A DNA stretch of 20,001 bases from Planctomycetaceae bacterium. GTDB lineage: Bacteria; Planctomycetota; Planctomycetia; Pirellulales; Pirellulaceae. A model generated the notes under the pieces. The model did no database searches. It worked only from the letters and a program-made list of their open reading frames with translations, and was not told the origin of the DNA. The number at the start of each line of letters is the position of its first letter. Positions within the stretch are counted from its first letter, which is position 1. The stretch spans positions 16,590 to 36,590 of the forward strand of contig PADE01000054.1 in the NCBI GenBank assembly GCA_002702965.1, read 5' to 3'. Positions 1 through 7,324 of this stretch are shown here, piece after piece. Made by a program: the position numbers and the translations under genes.

Positions 1-22
1 TTCGGGTGGATCGTCGTCTCAT
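1..22 (-). CDS. Start of a gene coupled to the MotA-like gene (5' fragment only)
   Basis: On the minus strand an ATG at 22-20 overlaps the TGA stop (21-19) of the upstream MotA-like gene in an ATGA arrangement, and reads M-R-R-R-S-T-R before the window ends. Such four-base overlaps usually mean translational coupling. The cluster of arginines right after the start suits a cytoplasmic N-terminus ahead of a membrane segment, as in MotB/ExbD/TolR-type partners of MotA/ExbB proteins. That identity is inferred from position and the first seven codons only; everything else lies outside the window. Confidence 0.5.
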
Positions 23-1443
23 GCAGCGCGATCCTGGCTGTCGTTCGGATCCAGTTCCAGCGGCGGAGATTTGGCGGGGATTTCGCCGAGACGGGCATTG
101 AGAAGATGGATGGCTGCGGCCAGGCTGTTGACGGTCGCTTCGAAGTGCTGGGAACCAGCCAGCGAACGGAGGTTGTCGTTGAGTGCCGCTTCGAGTTGCC
201 GAATGTTGTGACTGGCATCGATGGCGCGGGTGAGTACCTCACCGTGTTTTTGTAGTTCCGACTGTTGGGCGTGCATCGCGGCAGCCGAATTCGACAGCGC
301 GGTTTGCCAGCGTTCAGAGTCGGCGCGGTGTTCGCCTTCTAAATCACGCCGTTGATTCAACAAGTGTGTCATCTGCTCGAGCAGGCGGTCTTGGGCCTCA
401 TTCCAGCGATGGGCGGTGGATTGCGCTGCCGTTTCACTCTGCTCTGACAGAACGGCGGCATGTTTCCGTAGCGATTGTTCGAGCGCGGCAGACAACGCTT
501 TCTCCGTTTGTTTGAGCGAGGTGTCACCCAGTTGAGTCCACTGCTGGTGAGCGGCGTCGATGGTCTTCTGCCACAGGGCCGCTTGCTGCTGAACTAACTG
601 GTCACTGGCGTGCATCACATCCTGGCACATCTTATGGACGGAGGCCACGTACGGGTCGGTCTGCGTTCCCCACTGCGGAAATCGGCCCAGCAGTTCCCGA
701 TTCGTTTGCTCGTCGACTTTGGCGAGCAACTGAGATTCGATGCGGTCGACGATGAATTGGACAAACATCAGCACGATCGAGAGTGAGAGTGCCAATGCGG
801 TTGTGTCGAACGCGACATACAAACCGTCCAGCAGTTTTTGCATCGCCGTCTGAATCGAGTTCGCCAATTCGACCGGATCGAGATTACCCAACGCCTGGGT
901 AATGCCGATCACGGTTCCCAGGAATCCGAGCATCGGCGTGGCCCAAATGATGATCCGTACCAGGGAATAGCTTTCCTGCTGACGCCCTTGATCGATGTCG
1001 GAGAGGTATTTGAGATCTTCGTCGAGACCGTTTGCAGTTCCCTTGCGGTCGATCAGTTCCAACGCACTGGAGAGTCGCATGCCGAGGTACGAGTCGCGAG
1101 CCCTCTGCGGCAGCTCTCGCAGCCGAGACAACTGTATCAGACAGTCGTCTAGTCCCTGACCGTGCTGTTGATGTTTATCTAGACCGATGGAATCCAGAGA
1201 GTGGTACTGTCCGACGACGTTAATCAGCTTGGCGAGCAACGCAGCCATCCCGATAAAGAACATCGTCGTGGCGACGTAAGACACCGGGTGGGTGGCGAAA
1301 TAGCGTTGCATCAGGGAACTTGTCAACGGACCCTTGAACAACAGCGTGTAGAAGAGACTGCTCGCGGCAGATCCTAGGATCAGGGGCCAGCCGAGACTGG
1401 CGATCGCGTCGCGAAGAGAATTTCGTTCCCGTGAGCCTGACAA
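19..1443 (-). CDS. MotA/TolQ/ExbB-family proton-channel-like membrane protein with long coiled-coil tail
   Basis: 474 residues. Four hydrophobic segments are visible at about 16-37, 55-77, 161-184 and 199-222. The last two carry the family signature: a glycine-rich MLGFLGTVIGIT stretch and, after a short loop, AFDTTALALSLSIVL. Proteins of this family form the stator or channel half of proton-driven complexes in the inner membrane (MotAB, TolQR, ExbBD). Residues from about 230 to 450 are hydrophilic, rich in Q, A, L and E, and look like a long coiled coil, which TolQ and ExbB lack. The start is a TTG at 1443. An in-frame TGA lies five codons upstream, and AAAGGA stands 7 bases before the TTG, so this is the only well-supported start. 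The next gene begins inside its stop codon. The exact subfamily, and what the complex does, cannot be told here. Confidence 0.85.
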   Translation of the reverse strand: MSGSRERNSLRDAIASLGWPLILGSAASSLFYTLLFKGPLTSSLMQRYFATHPVSYVATTMFFIGMAALLAKLINVVGQYHSLDSIGLDKHQQHGQGLDDCLIQLSRLRELPQRARDSYLGMRLSSALELIDRKGTANGLDEDLKYLSDIDQGRQQESYSLVRIIIWATPMLGFLGTVIGITQALGNLDPVELANSIQTAMQKLLDGLYVAFDTTALALSLSIVLMFVQFIVDRIESQLLAKVDEQTNRELLGRFPQWGTQTDPYVASVHKMCQDVMHASDQLVQQQAALWQKTIDAAHQQWTQLGDTSLKQTEKALSAALEQSLRKHAAVLSEQSETAAQSTAHRWNEAQDRLLEQMTHLLNQRRDLEGEHRADSERWQTALSNSAAAMHAQQSELQKHGEVLTRAIDASHNIRQLEAALNDNLRSLAGSQHFEATVNSLAAAIHLLNARLGEIPAKSPPLELDPNDSQDRAA

Positions 1444-1450
1444 AGAACAT

Positions 1451-1456
1451 TCCTTT
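1451..1456 (-). promoter_or_regulatory. Ribosome binding site of the MotA-like gene
   Basis: AAAGGA on the minus strand, 7 bases upstream of the TTG at 1443. It decides the start: an ATG lies only a few bases after the AAGGA but in another frame, and the reading frame is closed just upstream by TGA. Confidence 0.6.
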
Positions 1457-1736
1457 CACGCGCTGCTGTCAAACACGATAGCGGTGCGTTGGCAATCACG
1501 ATAAAGGACCCCGCGCACGGCGTGCTTCCGAGGGGGCATCTCGTCCTTAAAATCGGTTAAATCCGCACATCCTGATGAGCTTTAGTTTGACAATTGCGGC
1601 AGGAAGTGCGGAAAACTGAAGTCGATCTTTGGATCCCAAGTGCGAAATCTGCTCCGTGGAACCCGCAGAATCGTTAAACATTTGCAAAGTTATCATGCGG
1701 GGATGGTCGATAGGAAATCCTGTCGCCGTTTACCGC

Positions 1737-1764
1737 CAGCTTCGAGCGAACAGCTTCGAGCGAA
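1737..1764 (+). repeat. Perfect tandem duplication of a 14-mer
   Basis: CAGCTTCGAGCGAA occurs twice back to back (1737-1750 and 1751-1764) without mismatch. Each copy contains the short inverted element TTCG-AG-CGAA. The repeat lies in the folP leader, upstream of the terminator-like hairpin. It may be a protein-binding site, part of an RNA structure or a recent slippage duplication; the sequence does not decide. Confidence 0.85.
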
Positions 1765-1797
1765 GTCGGCCAGCGAACGGTGGCAGAGAACAATGGG

Positions 1798-1853
1798 CAT
1801 CCCAGGGGGGATGTAGTCCGGTGACGACCCCAGGTCGCCCGGACTACTTTTTT
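1798..1853 (+). terminator. Intrinsic-terminator-like double hairpin with T-run upstream of folP
   Basis: GTAGTCCGG (1813-1821) pairs perfectly with CCGGACTAC (1839-1847). After a small asymmetric internal loop the stem extends by GAC/GTC. Six T residues (1848-1853) follow directly, which is the textbook layout of a plus-strand intrinsic terminator. A 6-bp hairpin, CATCCC (1798-1803) with GGGATG (1808-1813), abuts it and shares one base with its 5' arm. No protein gene on the plus strand ends here, and folP starts about 100 bases later. The element therefore ends either a small RNA or a regulated folP leader transcript. No T-run follows on the other strand. Confidence 0.6.
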
Positions 1854-1955
1854 GCGCTCGCGCCACGCCTCTGGCATCCCGGCCGGGGCGGCAGCACCGA
1901 ATTGCCACTGCGATCCGCCATGTCCGCCGTAAGCCGTTGGTGCTAAGCTCGGGGG

Positions 1956-2894
1956 ATGACTTCCGTCGATCGATCTACGGGCGAATCCCGACGAACTGAG
2001 GCCCGTACCGTGCGTTCTTGGCAGCTCGCTACGCGAAGCATCGACTTTGCCCGTGGCCCGTCGCTGATGGGAATCGTAAACGTCACCCCAGATAGTTTTT
2101 CCGACGGCGGACAGTTTGCAGCGACCGGTGCCGCCGTCGAGCATGCGTTGCGGCTGGCTGCGGAGGGGGCAGACATTCTCGACATCGGGGGAGAGAGCAC
2201 GCGGCCGGGATCGACACCCGTGGAGGAGAAGGAGGAACTGCGCCGCGTGGTTCCGGTTGTCAGAGATGTCTGCCGACAGACCCGGGTACCCGTTTCGATC
2301 GACACCTCCAAGGCGGCGGTTGCGGCGGCTGCTTTGGAGGCGGGAGCCGAGATAATCAATGACGTGACGGGCCTGGAGGGAGATCCTCAGATGCTAGCAC
2401 TGGCATCGGCTTCATCGGCCGGCGTTTGTGCCATGCATATGCAGGGCACGCCTCAGACGATGCAGGACCAGCCGACCTACAACGATGTTGTCGCTGAGAT
2501 TTACGACTACCTGTCCCTCCGCCGCGATGCGCTCCAGGAGGCCGGCGTTGCCGGTGCCCGGATTTGCCTCGATCCAGGAATCGGTTTCGGGAAAACGCAT
2601 CAGCACAATATTGATTTGTTGGCGTGCTGCGATCGGTTTCATCCGCTTGGTTGTCCGCTGCTGGTGGGGCCTTCCCGCAAGGGCCTGATCGCCAAGGTGA
2701 TTGGCGACTCGCACGCGAATCGCGTGCCGGGGACCATCGGCGTAGTACTCGCCTTGGCCCAACAGGGTGTACAGGTGCTCCGTGTCCACGATGTGCAGGC
2801 GGTCCGCCATGCGCTGCTGTTGTTTGCAGCGTCCGGCGGACTGGGCGACGTTGACGGCGCCGGGAGTTTTCCGGATACTTCGCGCCCCACCTGA
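1956..2894 (+). CDS. folP: Dihydropteroate synthase
   Basis: 312 residues. The enzyme condenses 7,8-dihydropterin pyrophosphate with p-aminobenzoate to give dihydropteroate in cytoplasmic folate synthesis, and is the sulfonamide target. The TIM-barrel motifs appear in order: NVTPDSFSDGG (42-52), DIGGESTRPG (76-85), IDTSKA (115-120), the AEIINDVTG strand (131-139), HMQG (161-164), DPGIGFGK (206-213), SRKG (240-243) and RVHD (266-269). All expected substrate-binding motifs are present, so it should be active. The ATG at 1956 is used; the roughly 37 residues before the first motif are about normal. GGGGG directly abuts this ATG, so ribosome binding is poor, and a GTG at 2010 is a possible alternative start. 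The proA start lies 19 bases after the stop, so the two are probably co-transcribed. Confidence 0.95.
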   Translation: MTSVDRSTGESRRTEARTVRSWQLATRSIDFARGPSLMGIVNVTPDSFSDGGQFAATGAAVEHALRLAAEGADILDIGGESTRPGSTPVEEKEELRRVVPVVRDVCRQTRVPVSIDTSKAAVAAAALEAGAEIINDVTGLEGDPQMLALASASSAGVCAMHMQGTPQTMQDQPTYNDVVAEIYDYLSLRRDALQEAGVAGARICLDPGIGFGKTHQHNIDLLACCDRFHPLGCPLLVGPSRKGLIAKVIGDSHANRVPGTIGVVLALAQQGVQVLRVHDVQAVRHALLLFAASGGLGDVDGAGSFPDTSRPT

Positions 2895-2913
2895 ACGACG
2901 ACACGGGTATCCT

Positions 2914-4188
2914 ATGTCTGCCGCCGAATCCCCGGAGCTCATGCGCTACTGCGAGGCGACGGCCCGCGCCGCTCGGGCGGCGGCGACCCAGCTGACGGGT
3001 GTTCCCGGTGAAATTCGGAATCAGTGGTTGTGGTCTTCGGCGGAGCGATTGCGAAAAGAGACAGACAAGATCCTGTGTGCCAATGCCCAAGACCTGAAAG
3101 CGGCGTCCGGTTTTGGGCTTGGGGAGGCGCAGATCGACCGATTGAAACTCTCACCCCAACGCATCGAAGAGATTGCCACTGGGCTCGAACAAATCGCCGT
3201 ACTTCCCGACCCGGTTGGCGAGATTATCGAATCGGTGCGACGGCCGAATGGAATGGAAGTCTCCCGAATTCGAGTCCCGCTGGGCGTCGTGTTTTTTGTC
3301 TATGAGTCGCGACCCAATGTGACTGCAGATGCGGCTGCGATCTGTATCAAGAGCGGCAACGCTGTGATCTTGCGAGGTGGCAAGGAGGCGGCGTATTCCA
3401 GCCAGGCGGTGGTAGAGCTTCTTCAGGCGACTGCCGAGTCGTGCGGTTTGCCCGCCGCGGCGGTGCAAATCGTGTCGACCCAAGATCGGCAAGCGGTGGG
3501 GCACTTCTTGCGACTCGCCGAGTATATCGATGTGGCGATTCCCCGCGGCGGCGCGGGTTTGATTCGTCGGGTTGCCGACGAAGCCCAGATGCCGGTGATC
3601 AAACATTTCGCCGGCAATTGTCACGTCTACGTGGATCGGTCTGCCGACGCGGAGATGGCGACGTCCATAACGGTGAATTCGAAGTGCCAACGGTTGGGTA
3701 CGTGCAACACCTGTGAGTCCCTTCTGGTACACGCGCAAGTGGCAGAGGAACTATTGCCGGGACTACTTTCCGCGTTACACGCCGAGGGGATCGAGATTCG
3801 CGGTGACCGCCGCACGTGCCAACTGGTGCCCACAGCGGCGCCGGCTCGCGACGAGGACTACTTCGCAGAATTCTTGGGCCCTGTGATTTCGGTGCGGGTG
3901 GTCGAGGACCTGGAGGAAGCGATCGAGACGATCAACCACTACGGCTCCGGCCACACGGACGCGATCGTCACGAGCGATCTTGCCGCAGCGCGGCGATTTG
4001 CCGAGTCGATCGATAGCTCGGCCGTGATGATCAATGCGAGTACGCGGTTTAACGATGGCGGTCAGTTTGGTTTAGGCGCAGAGATCGGGATCAGCACAGA
4101 CAAATTCCATGCGCGCGGACCGTGTGGGCTGCGGGAATTAACCAGTTACAAGTACGTGGTGTATGGGAATGGGCATATCCGTGAATGA
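2914..4188 (+). CDS. proA: Glutamate-5-semialdehyde dehydrogenase (gamma-glutamyl phosphate reductase)
   Basis: 424 residues, the normal ProA length. It reduces gamma-glutamyl phosphate to glutamate-5-semialdehyde with NADPH, the second step of proline synthesis in the cytoplasm. Visible family features are ESRPNVT (131-137), GNAVILRGGKEA (148-159), the catalytic-cysteine segment RLGTCNT with Cys264, and the C-terminal GPCGLRELTSYKYVVYGNG block. The frame is open for 49 codons upstream of 2914, but that stretch lies inside folP. The ATG at 2914 gives the expected ProA N-terminus (MSAAESPELMRYCEATARAA). Two further cysteines, 258 and 267, flank the catalytic one. proB is not in the window. The 19-base gap after folP suggests one transcript, although folate and proline synthesis have no obvious functional link. 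Confidence 0.95.
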   Translation: MSAAESPELMRYCEATARAARAAATQLTGVPGEIRNQWLWSSAERLRKETDKILCANAQDLKAASGFGLGEAQIDRLKLSPQRIEEIATGLEQIAVLPDPVGEIIESVRRPNGMEVSRIRVPLGVVFFVYESRPNVTADAAAICIKSGNAVILRGGKEAAYSSQAVVELLQATAESCGLPAAAVQIVSTQDRQAVGHFLRLAEYIDVAIPRGGAGLIRRVADEAQMPVIKHFAGNCHVYVDRSADAEMATSITVNSKCQRLGTCNTCESLLVHAQVAEELLPGLLSALHAEGIEIRGDRRTCQLVPTAAPARDEDYFAEFLGPVISVRVVEDLEEAIETINHYGSGHTDAIVTSDLAAARRFAESIDSSAVMINASTRFNDGGQFGLGAEIGISTDKFHARGPCGLRELTSYKYVVYGNGHIRE

Positions 4189-4314
4189 CGACATCAGGCG
4201 GTGGGTCGAAACGAGGCGGTCGCATGCCGCGTCGGCAGCGGTCCAACCGGATCGACCGTCAACGGTACCCTGGCACCGCGATGGGACCGGTAAGTTGCGG
4301 CGCAAGGGGCCGAG

Positions 4315-5334
4315 ATGATGCATCAACATCTGACAACGGATGAGCTCAAGAGCCTGTTCGAGGGCGAAGACCGGTCTTTGCCCAATGATGTCTCAATCGA
4401 CCCAGGTACTTCCGTCGGTGGGTCGTCGGCCGCCAACACAGGGACGCCGTACGGCGAACTTCAGGTGGAACAGCGAGCGGTACTCCGCGCTCTTCACGAG
4501 CGGTTCGCGAGAAACCTGAGTGTTTCCTGGTCCGCGTTGGTTCGGGCGCAGCTGGAAGTCCGACTGCTCGATGTCGAGACCACCAGCCCCGGGGCTTTCC
4601 AGGAAAAGTGTGAGCGCCCAGGTTGCGAGATTGCTTTGCGCTCACCACACATCGATGGCTTCGCTGTGGTAAGTCTCCCCGTGACTTTGCTGCATCTGAT
4701 GATCGACCGTATGCTGGGCGGTCAGCTCACCGACCTGGTGATTTCACCACGACCGTTAACCGAAATTGAACATCGCCTGGTGAGTCGTGTTCGTGGTGTC
4801 TTGATCGACGAATTACAGCAGGTGTGGGGCCCGGGGTGGGATGGCGCCCTATCGGTCGAGCGCGTGCCGGAACACCCGTCCACGGCGGACCACTTGTTTT
4901 CGGGTGCACCGCTGCTCTCGATCGGATTTGAATTAGAGATGGGCGTATTCCGCGGCACCCTGGATCTTTGTTTACCCTGTCATCTGATCCAAGCGATCCT
5001 GGAGCAGGCGTACGGGACGGCAGCGGATCAGCGATCGGGGGGTGCCGCGTCCTGTTCCCAGGCCGTGCCACTGCCCGCAGGGGAATTAGTGGAGTTGGTG
5101 GTTACCTTGGCCGAAGCGACGATCGGTGCCGAGGATCTGGACCGTTTGGCGGTGGGAGACGTGATTGCCACTGATCAAGACACACAAGCGGAGTTGGCGG
5201 TTTCGGTTCTGGGGACGAAGAAATTTAGCGGGGTTCCCGGCGCGCGACAGGGACGCAAAGCGCTACAGGTCAAAACGGTTTCAGGCACTCCCACGAGCGA
5301 TGGATCCAGCCCTCAATCGCGTGTTCGGACCTAG
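4315..5334 (+). CDS. fliM: Flagellar motor switch protein FliM
   Basis: 339 residues. FliM forms the C-ring of the flagellar motor, binds phosphorylated CheY and sets rotation direction. The N-terminal HLTTDELKSLFEGED (about 5-19) resembles the CheY-binding segment of FliM (LSQDEIDALL type). The middle domain shows the HERFARNLS helix (61-69), IDRMLGG (130-136) and the RPLTEIEHRLVSRV block (146-159). A C-terminal SpoA/FliN-like domain (about 253-320) includes the GDVIATDQ turn (281-288). AAGGGG (4304-4309) lies 5 bases before the ATG at 4315 and 8 before the ATG at 4318; either may be used. No other flagellar gene is in view, so the gene sits outside a flagellar operon. The 126 bases after proA leave open whether it has its own promoter. 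Confidence 0.88.
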   Translation: MMHQHLTTDELKSLFEGEDRSLPNDVSIDPGTSVGGSSAANTGTPYGELQVEQRAVLRALHERFARNLSVSWSALVRAQLEVRLLDVETTSPGAFQEKCERPGCEIALRSPHIDGFAVVSLPVTLLHLMIDRMLGGQLTDLVISPRPLTEIEHRLVSRVRGVLIDELQQVWGPGWDGALSVERVPEHPSTADHLFSGAPLLSIGFELEMGVFRGTLDLCLPCHLIQAILEQAYGTAADQRSGGAASCSQAVPLPAGELVELVVTLAEATIGAEDLDRLAVGDVIATDQDTQAELAVSVLGTKKFSGVPGARQGRKALQVKTVSGTPTSDGSSPQSRVRT

Positions 5335-5388
5335 GGTTAGAGGGTTTCGGTTGGCGGTCTCCCCACGCCCATCGCGATCCGCCGGAGG

Positions 5389-5410
5389 CCACTTTGCTCA
5401 GGCAAAGTGG
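5389..5410 (+). terminator. Perfect 9-bp hairpin downstream of fliM
   Basis: CCACTTTGC (5389-5397) and GCAAAGTGG (5402-5410) form a perfect 9-bp stem around a TCAG tetraloop, 55 bases after the fliM stop. No T-run follows, so termination is plausible but unproven. It could also be a binding site or an RNA-stabilising stem. Confidence 0.4.
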
Positions 5411-5581
5411 ATCGATGCCGCACCGATCGGCGACTCGGGACACCGACATCCGTGATGGTTCCCCGGCCGGCAAATCTGTTTTCGCGTTTCGCGGCTCGGT
5501 TCGATGGAGTAAATTGTCCCTCGATCGACATCGTTCGTCAGATGGCGTTTTCGATTCTCGTACTGGCTCCCCAGCGTGAGC

Positions 5582-5587
5582 AGAGGA
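5582..5587 (+). promoter_or_regulatory. Ribosome binding site selecting the ATG at 5594
   Basis: AGAGGA, 6 bases before the ATG at 5594. It favours this ATG over the GTG six codons upstream (5576), which would place the Shine-Dalgarno inside the coding sequence. The shorter protein also begins directly with a signal peptide. Confidence 0.6.
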
Positions 5588-5593
5588 CCTCAG

Positions 5594-7324
5594 ATGCGGT
5601 TGACGTTGCAACAGGTGATCGCGCTGGTGTTGGCATGTCAGACGATGCTCGCTGCGGAAGACCAGCGGCCGCGCCGCCCGGTGGCGCTGGCTCTAGTTGA
5701 CAACGATTCACATTTACTGGTTGCCAATCAGCGCAGCGGCACGTTGTCGACGGTTGATCTGAACCGCCGCAAGGTGGTCAGCGAAACCAGGCTTGCCGGT
5801 AGCCTGTCCGCCCTGATCGTTGGCAGAAAACGACCGATTGCGGTTGCTTTGGACGATGTCGGGAATCGCCTGATTGTGGGAACGCTAGCGGGACACCAGC
5901 TGCGGATTGACGGTGAGGTCGCCGTCAGTCGTTCACCGGTCAGCGTACTTCTCTCAGCCGATGAGCGCCGCGCGTTTGTGGCCTCGCTGTGGTCGCACCG
6001 CGTAAGCATCCTCGATGTCGAGTCACCCGCGTTCCCTCGGGTGACCGCGGTCATTGAGCTCCCGTTTGCACCCCGCCTACAGATCCTCTTGCCCGATGAG
6101 CGGCACCTGGTCGTGGCGGCTGCCTTTGGAGGTGAGCTGGGACTGCTTGACACCGAGACAGCCCGCCTGCTGCAGATGCATCGATTAGACGGACATAATC
6201 TCCGTGGGATGGGGGTCTCGAAAGACCGCAAGACGCTGTACGTGTCGCACCAGATCTTGAACGATTACCCGGCCACGACACGTGGGGGGGTGCATTGGGG
6301 TGGGGTGTTGGAAAACGTGATTCGGGCGGTCGAGATCGCCGCACTCCACTCTCCTCAGCGCACGCCGCGGCCCGCCGGTGATCTCTATTATCTGGGTCAT
6401 CCTGATCGGGCGGCTGGCGATCCGACCAGTCTGATGGTCTCCAGAAATGGCCGCCAGATCTTGGCCTTCGCGGGTGTGGCCGAACTGGCGATCAGTGATC
6501 CCGGTGTCAATTTCTTTCAACGGGTTCCGGTAGGGCGCCGACCCACGGCTCTGATTTTGCGATCCGATGACCGGGTCGTATACGTCGCCAACACGATGGA
6601 CGATTCGCTCTCGATCGTGCCCATCGATTCTCCCAGACACGTGACCGAGATCGAGCTTGGTCCCGCGCGGCGGGTCGGTCTCGCAGAGCAGGGCGAGCGG
6701 CTGTTTTACGATGCCACCTTGTCCAGTGACGGTTGGTTTAGTTGCCACAGCTGCCATCCGGACGGACATACCAACGGCGCGCTCAGTGACAACTTTGGGG
6801 ACGGTTCCGTCGGCGCACCAAAAAGGGTGTTGAGTTTGCTGGGTGTTGCCGCTACAGGCCCCTGGTCCTGGGACGGCACAATCACACGGTTGGAGGAGCA
6901 GGTACGGAAGTCGATCCTGACTACGATGCGCGGAGAGGATCCCACAGACCGCCAGGTTGAAGCGCTCACGGCGTACCTGCGAACGCTCGCTCCTGCACCG
7001 TCGCTGTCAGCTGCCCGTCGGCAGCCAGCGGGTCCGGCGGTTGCGCGTGGAGCGGATCTGTTTCGGCGACTGGGCTGTGTGGATTGCCACCAACCGGGTC
7101 GGTTTACTTCCCCCGACGTCTACGATGTGGGTCTGCAGGATCGGCTTGGAAACCGTCGATTCAATCCTCCTTCCCTGCGAGGCGTTAGCCAGCGAGGGGC
7201 GCTGTTTCACGATAATCGAGCGGCCTCTATAAAGGACGTCTTGGTTCAGCACCGGCATGGCGTGGAGGAGGAACTACCAGCTCGTCTCGTCGAGGATCTG
7301 GTAGCCTACCTCAACAGTCTCTGA
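5594..7324 (+). CDS. Exported YVTN beta-propeller protein with C-terminal di-haem cytochrome c peroxidase-like domain
   Basis: 576 residues from the ATG at 5594. The N-terminus MRLTLQQVIALVLACQTMLAAED reads as a signal peptide with a likely cut after LAA. Residues about 25-360 hold repeated YVTN/lactonase-type blades, for example HLLVANQRSGTLSTVDL and VVYVANTMDDSLSIVPI. Two c-type haem motifs follow, CHSCH (384-388) and CVDCH (495-499), spaced and framed as in the MauG / cytochrome c peroxidase family (GERLFYDATLSSDG before the first; FNPPSLRGV and ALFHDNR after the second). It is therefore a predicted periplasmic or surface redox protein. Its substrate is unknown, and peroxidase activity should not be assumed. 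VLAC at 12-15 only loosely resembles a lipobox. It is followed on the same strand by scpB. Confidence 0.85.
   Translation: MRLTLQQVIALVLACQTMLAAEDQRPRRPVALALVDNDSHLLVANQRSGTLSTVDLNRRKVVSETRLAGSLSALIVGRKRPIAVALDDVGNRLIVGTLAGHQLRIDGEVAVSRSPVSVLLSADERRAFVASLWSHRVSILDVESPAFPRVTAVIELPFAPRLQILLPDERHLVVAAAFGGELGLLDTETARLLQMHRLDGHNLRGMGVSKDRKTLYVSHQILNDYPATTRGGVHWGGVLENVIRAVEIAALHSPQRTPRPAGDLYYLGHPDRAAGDPTSLMVSRNGRQILAFAGVAELAISDPGVNFFQRVPVGRRPTALILRSDDRVVYVANTMDDSLSIVPIDSPRHVTEIELGPARRVGLAEQGERLFYDATLSSDGWFSCHSCHPDGHTNGALSDNFGDGSVGAPKRVLSLLGVAATGPWSWDGTITRLEEQVRKSILTTMRGEDPTDRQVEALTAYLRTLAPAPSLSAARRQPAGPAVARGADLFRRLGCVDCHQPGRFTSPDVYDVGLQDRLGNRRFNPPSLRGVSQRGALFHDNRAASIKDVLVQHRHGVEEELPARLVEDLVAYLNSL

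Larger units (their letters stand above)
1444..1955. other. Divergent intergenic region between the MotA-like gene and folP
   Basis: This 512-base gap separates two divergently transcribed genes and must hold both promoters. No convincing protein gene was seen; the short reading frames on both strands resemble nothing and conflict with each other. It does hold a perfect tandem 14-mer (1737-1764), a small hairpin (1798-1813) and a terminator-like hairpin with a T-run (1813-1853), all annotated separately. A TATCAT at 1691-1696 on the plus strand could be a -10 box but has no good -35 partner. A TTGACA at 1587-1592 likewise has no -10 partner. Confidence 0.6.

Noticed and set aside
1587..1592. 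Perfect TTGACA as a -35 box on the plus strand
   Set aside because: No -10-like hexamer is found at 16-18 bases downstream (GGAAAA at 17), so no promoter is claimed.
1629..1946. 105-codon plus-strand frame, and an overlapping minus-strand frame (1674-2144), in the folP leader
   Set aside because: No similarity recognised, composition unlike neighbouring proteins, and the terminator-like hairpin lies inside. The minus-strand frame also runs into folP.
2356..3090. 244-codon minus-strand frame antisense to folP/proA
   Set aside because: Shadow of two firmly identified genes; no recognisable content.
5627..5638. Possible lipobox (VLAC) in the cytochrome protein signal peptide
   Set aside because: Leucine at the -2 position is atypical and a standard signal peptidase I site follows (LAA before ED), so a plain secreted protein is preferred.
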